DNA of 40,010 bases, from NCBI GenBank assembly GCA_021817005.1, contig JAKAWJ010000015.1, positions 1 to 40,010 of the forward strand. Direction: 5' to 3'. Of this stretch, positions 25,658 through 33,975 are shown one piece after another (the stretch's first letter is position 1; the number at the start of each line of letters is the position of its first letter). This DNA is from an archaeon. GTDB lineage: Archaea; Thermoproteota; Thermoprotei_A; Marsarchaeales; Marsarchaeaceae. The notes under the pieces were generated by a model that saw nothing but the letters and a program-made list of their open reading frames with translations, did no database searches and was not told the origin of the DNA. The translations under genes were made by a program, and so were the position numbers.

Positions 25658-26371
25658 TCAATGCAACCCCTTAACAAAACTCAGCCCGCCGTCGAGGTCG
25701 GCGGGGCTGATTACGCACAAGTGCAGTCCATCCCTCAGTACCTGATTGGAGAGGGCCGATACATCAGAAATGTCCGGCATCTGTGGCATTCCAATTCTTT
25801 CGAATATTGCGCGGTTAAGGGGAGTAGGAACCATTACGCTCACGTAGGTTGTCACCTTCTGGCCACGGAGCAGTGCCTTCAGCGACTCGTATTCTGAAAT
25901 TGACTTCAGGGGAACGGAATACACAAAATCAGGCTGTCGTCTGAGCTTTTTATGCGTGACTGCAATCTTCGCCGGATCTACGAGAACGCCCAACTTTGTG
26001 TTAGAATTTTCGAGGAGTCCCTCATGGCGCACAAGTTCGAGGCATTCCGTAGGAGTGAGTCCGGAGGTCCGGGGCCCCTCCCCCTGAACGAATAGCAAGG
26101 CGTCAATATCCCACACATCTGCCGAACGGGCCAGCGACTTTACCGACTCTTCAGTCTGGCTTCTTGTACGAACGTGGCATATCACGGGAATTCTGTATAC
26201 TTCCTTGATATGCTGAGCCGCGGTTATCGACATGCTATGAGATTCACCGGTCGGGGTGTCAGTTATGTCGATCCCCTTTACACCTGCTGCAATCGCGCCC
26301 AAAACGGCGTCATCCAGTTCGTGGCGCGTATTCCGGATAGAAGGTGGAGTGACCTCAAATAGTATACTCAG
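25658..26371 (-). CDS. methylenetetrahydrofolate reductase-like protein, probable CTG start
   Basis: This is 237 residues if read from CTG at 26371. It resembles a short MTHFR-type TIM barrel. LFEVTPPS holds the expected catalytic Glu (Glu6), followed by ITDTPTGESHSMS, the strand CHVRTRSQTEES and LFVQGEGPRTSG. It would reduce a methylene-pterin to the methyl-pterin used for methionine synthesis, which fits the two MetE genes downstream. The first standard start is TTG 26302, which would remove strand 1 and Glu6. The in-frame CTG at 26371 overlaps the stop of the upstream kinase gene (CTGA) and lies 9 nt after AAGGTGG. It is shorter than bacterial MetF (about 290). Confidence 0.75.
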   Translation of the reverse strand: MSILFEVTPPSIRNTRHELDDAVLGAIAAGVKGIDITDTPTGESHSMSITAAQHIKEVYRIPVICHVRTRSQTEESVKSLARSADVWDIDALLFVQGEGPRTSGLTPTECLELVRHEGLLENSNTKLGVLVDPAKIAVTHKKLRRQPDFVYSVPLKSISEYESLKALLRGQKVTTYVSVMVPTPLNRAIFERIGMPQMPDISDVSALSNQVLRDGLHLCVISPADLDGGLSFVKGLH

Positions 26372-26940
26372 TTGCTCTGGCCACCTTTCTCTCCTAGCGC
26401 TACGTTTACTAGCTTGTCCACCTCTCTCGCGGTGGTTTGAAAATCTGCGGAATTATCAACCGAGTGAAACCGAGGATAGTCATCGTCAAGGTCAGATTCC
26501 TGATTCCATTCACTGAGTAACTCCTTTTCACCTGCGGGGTCTCCCTCCCTCGCACGTCTTTTTATTCGTTCAGCCGACACGCCCGGATCGCATTTCACTA
26601 CGATTATCAGCTCGCAGACCTCGCTCAGCCAGATTAGTTCGTTCCTATAACGGGCGTCCTTTAAGACTACGCTGCCGCGGGGAAAGTTGCTTGACCAGTA
26701 GGAAATAAAGATGTCTCTTCCAAAGGCATCCGAAAGGGCCCTACCCAAGCGACGAAGTGTCTGCCTGTCTTCACGGTCAAACAAGTCTTTCGCGAGATTG
26801 CGTAGAGGTTCATAGAACGAAACAATCCTGAAGTTGTATTTTCGCGATAGATATTCAGCCACCGAATCCTTTCCGCATCCTGCATGGCCCACGAGTCCGA
26901 GCGTGATCTTCCGCCTGCCATTTCCTCTTATTGTACTCAA
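26368..26940 (-). CDS. P-loop kinase, dephospho-CoA kinase-like
   Basis: This 190-residue protein has a Walker A loop GHAGCGKDSVAEYL (about 18-31) and an overall nucleotide/dephospho-CoA kinase fold, with helical lid residues around ERIKRRAREGDP (about 133-144). The exact substrate cannot be fixed; dephospho-CoA, a nucleotide and other small substrates are all possible. The start is TTG at 26940. A TATA-like element (CTTTTATGA on the minus strand, 26975-26983) lies about 38 nt upstream. It heads the methionine-synthesis operon, and its 3' end overlaps the MTHFR-like start and carries that gene's ribosome site. Confidence 0.7.
   Translation of the reverse strand: MSTIRGNGRRKITLGLVGHAGCGKDSVAEYLSRKYNFRIVSFYEPLRNLAKDLFDREDRQTLRRLGRALSDAFGRDIFISYWSSNFPRGSVVLKDARYRNELIWLSEVCELIIVVKCDPGVSAERIKRRAREGDPAGEKELLSEWNQESDLDDDYPRFHSVDNSADFQTTAREVDKLVNVALGEKGGQSN
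26381..26387 (-). promoter_or_regulatory. Shine-Dalgarno site for the MTHFR-like gene
   Basis: AAGGTGG on the minus strand lies inside the 3' end of the kinase gene, 9 nt before CTG 26371. No ATG, GTG or TTG in the right frame follows until 26302, so this site supports CTG as the start. Confidence 0.5.
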
Positions 26941-26992
26941 GTCTGCCTGTGCCAGCCGTTTTGGGTCCTACGGTTTCATAAAAGGTTTCGGA

Positions 26993-27403
26993 ATGGATAA
27001 ACGGTCTCAGGACCGCGAACAGTCAAATATCACTGTGGCCCATATGATTGCTGGATTTCGAGTGACGGATTGCGCCAATGTGAGGACGATAGCATCTGAT
27101 GGGCGACTGAGCACGTTTTGTGTAGAGTCGCCCTATGTCATCGCCGTGCTGAGAGTCCTTGTTCCCGCATTGGAACAGGATTATCTGGATCAGTGCATTA
27201 TTGAGGTAGTTGAGCAGTATGGGAAAGGCTCTATCGGGCCGGACGACTCTACCACGTCAGTTGTCACAATCAATGTGCCAAGGCACAGGCTTGAGATCCA
27301 CGAAATCAGCAAGTCACCGGAACTAGCCACTGAACTTGGTCGGCTCGCAAAGAGCAGCAGCAGGTTTGATTTTATACTTAACGGCGCTAGGCTGGAACCT
27401 TGA
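26993..27403 (+). CDS. protein of unknown function divergent from the methionine operon
   Basis: This is 136 residues from ATG at 26993. No family is recognised. It has mixed alpha/beta character (VIAVLRVLVPALEQDYLDQC, RHRLEIHEISKSPELATELG). The frame is open further upstream, but that part is antisense to the kinase. A TATA-like element (cataaaagg, 26977-26985) would place transcription start near 27008, favouring a later start such as GTG 27032 or ATG 27041, so the N-terminus is uncertain. The element lies in the divergent gap and overlaps the TATA of the kinase operon. Confidence 0.5.
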   Translation: MDKRSQDREQSNITVAHMIAGFRVTDCANVRTIASDGRLSTFCVESPYVIAVLRVLVPALEQDYLDQCIIEVVEQYGKGSIGPDDSTTSVVTINVPRHRLEIHEISKSPELATELGRLAKSSSRFDFILNGARLEP

Positions 27404-27438
27404 TTGCTCCGCCGCGTAGGGTACGTGCAAAACTCATA

Positions 27439-27464
27439 ATGACTTATGTCATAATCCTTAAATA
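27439..27464 (+). promoter_or_regulatory. sufB promoter with inverted repeat
   Basis: A TATA-like element (ccttaaata, 27456-27464) puts transcription start near 27487. Directly upstream is an inverted repeat with 5-bp arms, atgac and gtcat (27439-27452), overlapping the position expected for the transcription factor B site. Such placement suits control by an iron- or stress-responsive regulator, but the regulator is unknown. Confidence 0.45.
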
Positions 27465-27494
27465 GCAAGCACACAGATGTATGTAGTGAACGAG

Positions 27495-28901
27495 ATGACC
27501 TCAACAACCACACCAAATTTGGACTTCGATTACAGCAAGTATAACTTTCGTGAAGATACAAAGTACCTCTTCATTACACAGAAAGGACTTTCGAAAGAAG
27601 TGGTAGAAGAAATCTCCAAGATGAAGAATGAGCCAGAGTGGATGCTCAATTTCAGGCTACGGGCTCTCGACGTGTTTTACAAGAAGCCACTACCTATGTG
27701 GGGTGCCGACCTGACCAAGATAGATTTTGATGAACTGAGGTACTATCTTAAGCCAACCGAGGGGCAGGGAAAGACTTGGGAAGAGCTGCCGGAGGGCATC
27801 AGGCGGACGTTCGAACGACTGGGCATTCCGGAGGCTGAGCGCAAGTACTTTGGCGGTGTTGGGGCCCAATACGATTCAGAGTCGGTGTATCATAGCATAA
27901 GGGAGGACCTAGAGAAGCAGGGGGTCATTTTCACGAATATGGACTCCGCGCTAAAGGAGTATCCAGAAATCGTGAGGAAGTATTTTGGTACGATTGTTCC
28001 TCCCGAAGACAACAAGTTTGCTGCGCTCAACAGCGCTGTATGGAGCGGCGGAAGCTTCGTCTATGTGCCAAAAGGAGTGAATGTCGAAGTACCTCTACAA
28101 GCATATTTCCGGATAAATGCGAATAATATGGGGCAATTCGAGAGAACGCTGATTATCGTGGAGGAGGGGGCAAAGGTCCATTACATGGAAGGCTGCACGG
28201 CTCCGATCTATTCCTCAGACTCTCTGCACGCAGCAGTGGTAGAGATAATTGCTCATGAGGGGGCACAGGTAAAGTACACAACAATTCAGAATTGGTCTAG
28301 CGATGTTTACAATCTGGTCACGAAAAGAGCTCATGCAAAGCGAAACGCCACTGTAGAATGGGTTGACGCAAATATCGGTAGCAAAGTCACCATGAAGTAT
28401 CCGTCAATATATTTGCTAGGCGAAGGTGCACGCGGAGAAATCACGTCAGTAGCTTTCGCTGGCAAGGGCCAGCATCAGGATGCTGGCGGAAAGGTTATTC
28501 ATCTAGCCCCTAACACTACTTCAAGAGTCACTTCAAAGTCCATTTCAATGAAGGGAGGAAGGACCACATACAGAGGGCTCCTCAGGGTCGCAAAAGGGGC
28601 TACAAATGTGAAATCGAGCGTGCGTTGTGATGCTCTGCTGGTCGACGACATATCTGGAACAGACACCTATCCCTATAACGAGATTTTCGACAGCACTGCT
28701 GCCGTTACTCACGAAGCAACGGTAGGAAAAATCAGCGACGATCAGATCTTCTACCTTATGAGCCGGGGCATACCCGAGGCAAAAGCACTCACCCTGATAG
28801 TGATGGGGTTCATTGACGAGTTCGCGAGGCAACTTCCTATAGAGTTTGTTGTCGAACTGAATAAGATCATAAACATGGAAATGGACAACGCCGTCGGTTA
28901 G
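27495..28901 (+). CDS. sufB: Fe-S cluster assembly scaffold SufB
   Basis: This 468-residue scaffold subunit of the SufBCD complex assembles Fe-S clusters in the cytosol. A helical N-terminal region (NEPEWMLNFRLRALDVF, about 40-56) precedes the long right-handed beta-helix (about 150-400) and helical C-terminus. The conserved cysteine corresponding to E. coli Cys405 is visible in SSVRCDALLVDD, and THEATVGKISDDQIFYLMSRG is the usual C-terminal signature. ATG 27495 is preferred to ATG 27477 and GTG 27486 because the TATA at 27456-27464 predicts a start near 27487. It is followed after 24 nt by sufD, without sufC in the operon. Confidence 0.93.
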   Translation: MTSTTTPNLDFDYSKYNFREDTKYLFITQKGLSKEVVEEISKMKNEPEWMLNFRLRALDVFYKKPLPMWGADLTKIDFDELRYYLKPTEGQGKTWEELPEGIRRTFERLGIPEAERKYFGGVGAQYDSESVYHSIREDLEKQGVIFTNMDSALKEYPEIVRKYFGTIVPPEDNKFAALNSAVWSGGSFVYVPKGVNVEVPLQAYFRINANNMGQFERTLIIVEEGAKVHYMEGCTAPIYSSDSLHAAVVEIIAHEGAQVKYTTIQNWSSDVYNLVTKRAHAKRNATVEWVDANIGSKVTMKYPSIYLLGEGARGEITSVAFAGKGQHQDAGGKVIHLAPNTTSRVTSKSISMKGGRTTYRGLLRVAKGATNVKSSVRCDALLVDDISGTDTYPYNEIFDSTAAVTHEATVGKISDDQIFYLMSRGIPEAKALTLIVMGFIDEFARQLPIEFVVELNKIINMEMDNAVG

Positions 28902-28925
28902 TCCTGCTCTATCGGCGAGCCAACC

Positions 28926-30362
28926 GTGACATCGATGCAGGCCACCAGTGCGGTGGCTTCAAGGATGCCCGATTTCAAAGATGAAGACATCGTGCGGCTT
29001 TCAAGAGAGCTGAACGAACCCGAGTGGCTGGCGAATTTCAGGCTGGATGCCATTGCTTCGTACCGCAGGCTTGAGGTGGAATCTTCCCTTCTTTTCCAGA
29101 AGTATGTTGGCTTGACCGGAGCAGATCTGGGGGATTTCGAATATCTGGGGACCGAAACGAGCCCCGAACAGAGCCTGCCTCCACAGCCGAATTCACACGA
29201 AAAAGAAGCAACTTGGTTCAGCTATTCAGTGGACCCGACGGCATTGCAAAAGAGTGGGGTCAGAGTGATGGACTTGTCATCTGCCCTCTCCAGCTGTCCC
29301 GAACTGCTGAGAAGGGCATTCGAGTCCAAGGCGGTTCGCTCTAGGGATGACAAGTTTGCCGCAATGATTAACGCACTTTTTAATCGAGCTATATTCATAC
29401 ATGTGCCGGCAAACGTCGCTCTTGAAACACCCGTACACATACAGTCGAAGACAAGGCCGGGCAGAGCCGCCGCAATCTACCAAATTATAATTCTAACCGA
29501 GGCTTTGTCTTCTGTTGTTGTGCTGCAAGAGGGAAGCTCAGTACCGTCCGGGCGACCATCCTTGGAAGCTTCCGCGGTTGATGTGCAGGTGGGGCCAGGT
29601 TCGCACGTAGCATTCGCAGGAGTGAACGACCACTCAAACGAGGTTTATGTGATTTCAAACAAGAGGGCGGTTGTTGACCGTGATGCCAGCGTGAGCTGGA
29701 CGCTTGCGGATATGGGCGGCTCAGTAGTTCGTGGGCGACTTGAAAGCGAGATGATCGGCCAGGGATCTTCGTCGGATGACGTACAGGTCATTTTTGGCAA
29801 TGGCACACAGAAATTCGACATGACCAGCAATATCAATCTCTCAGTTCCAAACACAACTGGTACATCGCTTTCGAAAGCAGTGCTCAACGATTCATCAGAG
29901 TCCATTATGAAGGGAATGGTCAAGATTCGAAATGGAGCAAAGAACTCCAGAGCCTACCTATCTCTTCACGCAATGCTGCTAAGCAAGTCTTCCCGGGCGG
30001 AACCCATACCGACGTTAGAGATAGATACCAATGAGGTAAAGGCAACTCACTCAGCCGCTGTCGAGCAAATTGACCCTGAGCAGGTTTTCTATCTTACAAC
30101 TAGGGGACTCGGTGAAGACACTGCGAAGAGGCTCATCATGCTTTCTTTCTTTGAGAAGGCGGTGGAGAGAGTCCCATCACCAACGCTCCGCATGAGAATT
30201 CGTGCTCTCGTAACTGACAAGTGGCTCGGTAGAGTTGGTACCGAAACTGACCATGGTGAGGACTCGTTCGAATGGGCACTAAACTTCGCCACCAAGACGC
30301 CGACCGTAAGCGATATTTTCGAGGGCCATTACAAGTACAGGAAAACTGTCGAAGGGGAGTAG
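28926..30362 (+). CDS. sufD: Fe-S cluster assembly protein SufD (SufB paralogue)
   Basis: This 478-residue protein shares the SufB fold: an N-terminal NEPEWLANFRLDAIASY segment, a central beta-helix and the C-terminal signature ATHSAAVEQIDPEQVFYL. That signature contains the histidine equivalent to E. coli SufD His360. SufD lacks the scaffold cysteine found in SufB at the RCDALL position (here LSLHAMLL). It forms the SufB-SufD heterodimer that, with SufC, builds Fe-S clusters. The start is GTG at 28926; ATG 28935 is an alternative in the same frame. It lies 24 nt after sufB and ends 9 bases from a convergent peptidase gene. Confidence 0.9.
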   Translation: MTSMQATSAVASRMPDFKDEDIVRLSRELNEPEWLANFRLDAIASYRRLEVESSLLFQKYVGLTGADLGDFEYLGTETSPEQSLPPQPNSHEKEATWFSYSVDPTALQKSGVRVMDLSSALSSCPELLRRAFESKAVRSRDDKFAAMINALFNRAIFIHVPANVALETPVHIQSKTRPGRAAAIYQIIILTEALSSVVVLQEGSSVPSGRPSLEASAVDVQVGPGSHVAFAGVNDHSNEVYVISNKRAVVDRDASVSWTLADMGGSVVRGRLESEMIGQGSSSDDVQVIFGNGTQKFDMTSNINLSVPNTTGTSLSKAVLNDSSESIMKGMVKIRNGAKNSRAYLSLHAMLLSKSSRAEPIPTLEIDTNEVKATHSAAVEQIDPEQVFYLTTRGLGEDTAKRLIMLSFFEKAVERVPSPTLRMRIRALVTDKWLGRVGTETDHGEDSFEWALNFATKTPTVSDIFEGHYKYRKTVEGE

Positions 30363-30371
30363 CGAGAGGCT

Positions 30372-32276
30372 CTATTCGGGCTTCCTGTGGGTTTCGAACC
30401 ACGACAGTGTTCTGCGGTTAGCGTCCAAAACGTGGGCTCGTTCAGTAAACCCATGGCCCTCACGCGGATAGACGATAAGACTCACTTCCTTTCCGAGGTC
30501 GTTTAGTGCACGAAAGAATTGAAGCGACTGGCCCACGGGGACGAAGGGGTCTCTTTCTCCGTGCAGTAGCAGCAACGGAGTCTTTACATTCTGGACGTGG
30601 CGGATAGGAGAAAAGTCAACGAATTTGTGAAAGGAATAAGGAGACTCGTTGTAATGAATCGCATCCCAGCCACTCAAACTGGAACAGCCGTGGAAACTTA
30701 ACCAGTCGGAGATGCCGAATCGCGCAACGGCGCCGGCGAAAATGTCAGTCTGAGTCACGCCCCACATTGTCATGAAACCGCCGTAGGAACCACCAGTCAG
30801 ATAGATTCTTTTTTCGTCTATTCCGCCGCGCTCGACTAGAGATTGAACCCCGGAGATTATGTCCTGTAAATCTTGACCACCCATATCTCCGATGTTGGTT
30901 TCCGCAAATCTTACTCCGCGGCCGGTGCTTCCTGTGAAGTTCGGATAGAATACTACATAGCCCTTTGAGGCAAAAACTTCTCCTCCGTCCATATACTGCC
31001 ACCTTACACTTCCTGTGGGCCCGCCGTGAACCTGTACTATCAGCGGAGCTAGACTTCTACTGCCAAGATTCTGTTCCCCGCGGACGAAACCGTCAAGCTC
31101 CACGCCGGCCGAGCTAACCCATTTGTATTTGTTCATAGCAAATTGAGTTACATCTGGAACGAGGGAGTCGACACCGAAATGTGTCAGCCGTGTAAGACCC
31201 TTCGTCCCTAAATCAAGTCGCCAGATATCGGAAGCTGTGTGAGCGCTCTGGGAACTAAAGACGATTGAGTCGTTTAGCAGACTAAATTTTGGAAGACGAC
31301 TGGGATTTATCGTAAGCTCATTCCTCCAAACCTCATTTATCTGTAGATCGTCAAGTCTTAGCTTGAGGACAAGAGAAGCACTACGTTGATTAGCGACTAG
31401 GATTGCATCCTGTCCAACCCACTCCGCCCAGGATACGCTGAGCTCCATATCCTTTGTAATATTCTCCAATTTCCCGGATTCGATATCTAGAAGGCAAATA
31501 TCCCCACTTTGTACTCCCCTGTCACTCCAGAGTGACTGTATAAACAGCGCATGTTTTCCGTCTGCTGAGAGTCGCGGAGACCCGACCTGCCGCCCGGCGT
31601 TCCTGTACAAATCTTGACAGGAGCCATTTTCAAGGTTAATCCTAGTCAGTCTCGAATTGTACCAAGAGCGTTCGAATGGGAGGTCAGAAACCACGGCTAT
31701 GGCAGTAGCCCTTGTTGATACCGCATCCACCTCCCAGATATTGAGATCATTCTTGACTCTTTTTGCTGTACCGGTCAGGCTATCGATTATCCATAGCCTT
31801 CTGAAACCGATTCTCTGTTCGACGATGATTTCGTCGGTATCGGCACCCCCAGACTCGGGGTTCTGCTCTGCTTGTTCCTTAGCAATCGCGAGGACTAGGC
31901 GGTTATCAAGCCAAAGAAAGCTCTCTACGCTTCCAGGGATGCGCGACCGCGAAATCTCTCCACCTTCGGCCGGAATGAAACAGAGAGTTATCGATCTATT
32001 TTCTGGACCTGCTGCGTTCGACTGGAATCGATTTGAGAGAAAACCAACCACTTCTCCATCCGGAGAGGGCTTTGGTGAGGTATCGGTGAATTCACCCGAA
32101 GTCAATTTCTTCATACGTCCGGACCTGCTCAGCCGGTAGACTGCAGATTTGAGGTATGTGTTCGCGTCGCTGTATTGCTCACCTACAGAAAAAACAATTG
32201 ATTCTGTGGTGTGCGAGGTGTAAGGCGATGAAACGGCGAGAGGAGCGAGAAGGTCCTCGAACTCGAGTCTGCTCAT
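30372..32276 (-). CDS. S9-family prolyl oligopeptidase / acylaminoacyl-peptidase
   Basis: This is 634 residues from ATG at 32276. The N-terminal two-thirds is a beta-propeller with repeated WD/TolB-like blades (KPSPDGEVVGFLSNR, SPRLSADGKHALFIQS). The C-terminal alpha/beta hydrolase carries Ser497 in GGSYGGF, Asp in LLLHGERDPFVP and His in REGHGF, the catalytic triad of S9C acylaminoacyl-peptidases. It probably removes blocked N-terminal residues or degrades short peptides in the cytosol. ATG 32276 is chosen over the far-upstream start at 32468 because a TATA-like element (cttaaatc on the minus strand, 32299-32306) is about 27 nt upstream. It is convergent with sufD. Confidence 0.9.
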   Translation of the reverse strand: MSRLEFEDLLAPLAVSSPYTSHTTESIVFSVGEQYSDANTYLKSAVYRLSRSGRMKKLTSGEFTDTSPKPSPDGEVVGFLSNRFQSNAAGPENRSITLCFIPAEGGEISRSRIPGSVESFLWLDNRLVLAIAKEQAEQNPESGGADTDEIIVEQRIGFRRLWIIDSLTGTAKRVKNDLNIWEVDAVSTRATAIAVVSDLPFERSWYNSRLTRINLENGSCQDLYRNAGRQVGSPRLSADGKHALFIQSLWSDRGVQSGDICLLDIESGKLENITKDMELSVSWAEWVGQDAILVANQRSASLVLKLRLDDLQINEVWRNELTINPSRLPKFSLLNDSIVFSSQSAHTASDIWRLDLGTKGLTRLTHFGVDSLVPDVTQFAMNKYKWVSSAGVELDGFVRGEQNLGSRSLAPLIVQVHGGPTGSVRWQYMDGGEVFASKGYVVFYPNFTGSTGRGVRFAETNIGDMGGQDLQDIISGVQSLVERGGIDEKRIYLTGGSYGGFMTMWGVTQTDIFAGAVARFGISDWLSFHGCSSLSGWDAIHYNESPYSFHKFVDFSPIRHVQNVKTPLLLLHGERDPFVPVGQSLQFFRALNDLGKEVSLIVYPREGHGFTERAHVLDANRRTLSWFETHRKPE

Positions 32277-32670
32277 TCGCCGTAGAGGGGTCAAATTCGA
32301 TTTAAGATTGGTGGCTAGCTCCAAGTAATTTCCGGTCTGCACCTCGAGTCCTGCTGGCATGCATTTTGCTGGCTTGTCACTAGCAGTTGACTTGGCCACG
32401 GCTGCGGGCTTCCTTGCTCTTCCCCATTGGAGTTTGAGTGGAGCGAGATTATTGGCTGAGCCACGCACACAAAATTATCCAGTCGAAAGCCTGGCTTTAT
32501 GCCTCAATTTGTGCTTTTCAAGGCGACAGTGGCTCCCGCTCGTTTCCCGGTGCCTAGGCGATGTGACTTGCATTTAAGGAATGGAGTATAGGAGTCCGCA
32601 CGACATATTCGCCGCCGAAAGAAGCCGGCTATGCCTTATATCACTCCGAGAACCAATACACATCACCTTC
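32277..32670. other. 394-base divergent gap between S9 peptidase and sufC
   Basis: It holds the peptidase TATA (32299-32306) and the sufC TATA (cttatatc, 32635-32642). A third TATA-like element, catttaagg at 32571-32579, reads on both strands and could start a short transcript. The frame upstream of the peptidase start stays open to 32468 but looks non-coding. No RNA gene was recognised. Confidence 0.35.
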
Positions 32671-33414
32671 ATGACCTCTGAACTTGAGATAATTGATTTA
32701 CATGCCAAGGTGGGGGATAAACAAATCCTCAACGGTCTTGATTTGAAGGTTCGACAGGGAGAACTACACGCAATTATGGGCCCGAATGGCTCTGGCAAGA
32801 CCAGCCTGTCCTACGTTATCTTGGGCCATCCAAGATATTTGGTTACACATGGTGACATCCGGCTTGATGGCCAGAGCATACTGAAGCTCAAAACGGACCA
32901 GCGGGCGAAACTAGGTATTTTCCTAGGCTTCCAATACCCAGTCGAAATTCCTGGGCTAAGACTTGGGAGTTTCCTCCGTACACTTTCGACTGAACTTAGG
33001 AGCGACAAGACCCCGGTAAGCCAGTTTTATGCTCAAGCTAGAAAAGATCTTTCGCGACTAGAACTCAGCGACTCTTTTCTTTCTCGCTCGCTGAACGAGG
33101 GATTTTCAGGTGGTGAAAAGAAGAGGGCAGAAATTCTGCAATTGATGATCGCAAACCCCAGGTTTGCAATTCTCGATGAAACCGATTCTGGACTAGACGT
33201 AGACGCATTGAAACTTGTTTCGGAGGCCATCAATAATATGAAGGGTCCGTCCCTTGGCATGATATTAATAACACATTATCAGAGAATACTCAAGCACGTC
33301 AAGCCTGACTATGTGCACATCCTGATAGATGGCAAGATAGTAAAGTCCGGTGATGCAAGTTTGGCAGACGTGATTGAGTCGAAGGGTTATGAAATTCAGA
33401 AGACCCTTGCCTGA
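32671..33414 (+). CDS. sufC: Fe-S cluster assembly ATPase SufC
   Basis: This 247-residue ABC-type ATPase powers the SufBCD scaffold. Visible are Walker A GPNGSGKT (37-44), the Suf-specific Q-loop region FLGFQYPVEIPG, signature FSGGEKKRAEIL, Walker B FAILDETDSGLD and the H-loop in ITHYQRIL. ATG at 32671 is chosen over the extended start 32581 because the SufC family begins here and a TATA-like element at 32635-32642 is about 30 nt upstream. Unlike most archaeal suf operons it is separated from sufB-sufD by a convergent peptidase gene and has its own promoter. Confidence 0.93.
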   Translation: MTSELEIIDLHAKVGDKQILNGLDLKVRQGELHAIMGPNGSGKTSLSYVILGHPRYLVTHGDIRLDGQSILKLKTDQRAKLGIFLGFQYPVEIPGLRLGSFLRTLSTELRSDKTPVSQFYAQARKDLSRLELSDSFLSRSLNEGFSGGEKKRAEILQLMIANPRFAILDETDSGLDVDALKLVSEAINNMKGPSLGMILITHYQRILKHVKPDYVHILIDGKIVKSGDASLADVIESKGYEIQKTLA

Positions 33415-33636
33415 ATATGGGGCGTTTATCTGAATCTTACACCAAGAACAGGATCGGTCCCACAGATAAACCAGCAACATTATCCGACTTGAGTTTCGGC
33501 ACCTCTCAGCCCATTGGGGGCTGCGGTAAACCCGGTCAGTGACTGCTGGGCTCGCCCCATACCGCAATTGCCTATCTCAATACTTCGACAAGCGTTAAAT
33601 CCCGCAGCCATTATATCTGCGCCTCAATTGCGTCAG

Positions 33637-33972
33637 ATGCATTACTCGCGTATTTTTTCGACCAAGAAGCAGAAGGTCGTTAACCTCGCTGAGTTCGTAA
33701 CTTGGGCAATCAGAAGTTCGAAGCTGACAAACGGCATCATGATTGTCGCGGTCCAGGGCGATGCAGCAATGGTTGTTACCTGTACAACCGCAGCGGCTCA
33801 CGCTATATTGAGAGACCTTCAATCGGCTCAATCTCTTTCAAACGCATTTGGATTCGTGACTCTCCCGATTTATTCGAGAAAGCTCTTTCCGCCTGGTGAG
33901 GGTCCCCTTCTCTTAGAGACAGACTCCATGCGAACTCGTCGTAAAGTGCACCTTACCCTCATCGGTGACTAG
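33637..33972 (+). CDS. shortened YjbQ/UPF0047-like protein
   Basis: This is 111 residues from ATG at 33637. The start KKQKVVNLAEFVTWAIRSSK and GIMIVAVQGDAAMVV, and the end LFPPGEGPLLLETDSMRTRR then KVHLTLIGD, follow the YjbQ (UPF0047) pattern. Family members usually have about 130-140 residues, an HTTAA motif and a later His-rich stretch. Here HTTA reads QGDA, and the His-rich part appears deleted, so activity is doubtful. Members have been linked to a weak thiamine-phosphate synthase activity. The ATG is about 23-27 nt after a TATA-like element (attatatct, 33610-33618). It ends three bases before a LysE-type gene, suggesting an operon. Confidence 0.55.
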   Translation: MHYSRIFSTKKQKVVNLAEFVTWAIRSSKLTNGIMIVAVQGDAAMVVTCTTAAAHAILRDLQSAQSLSNAFGFVTLPIYSRKLFPPGEGPLLLETDSMRTRRKVHLTLIGD

Positions 33973-33975
33973 TTA

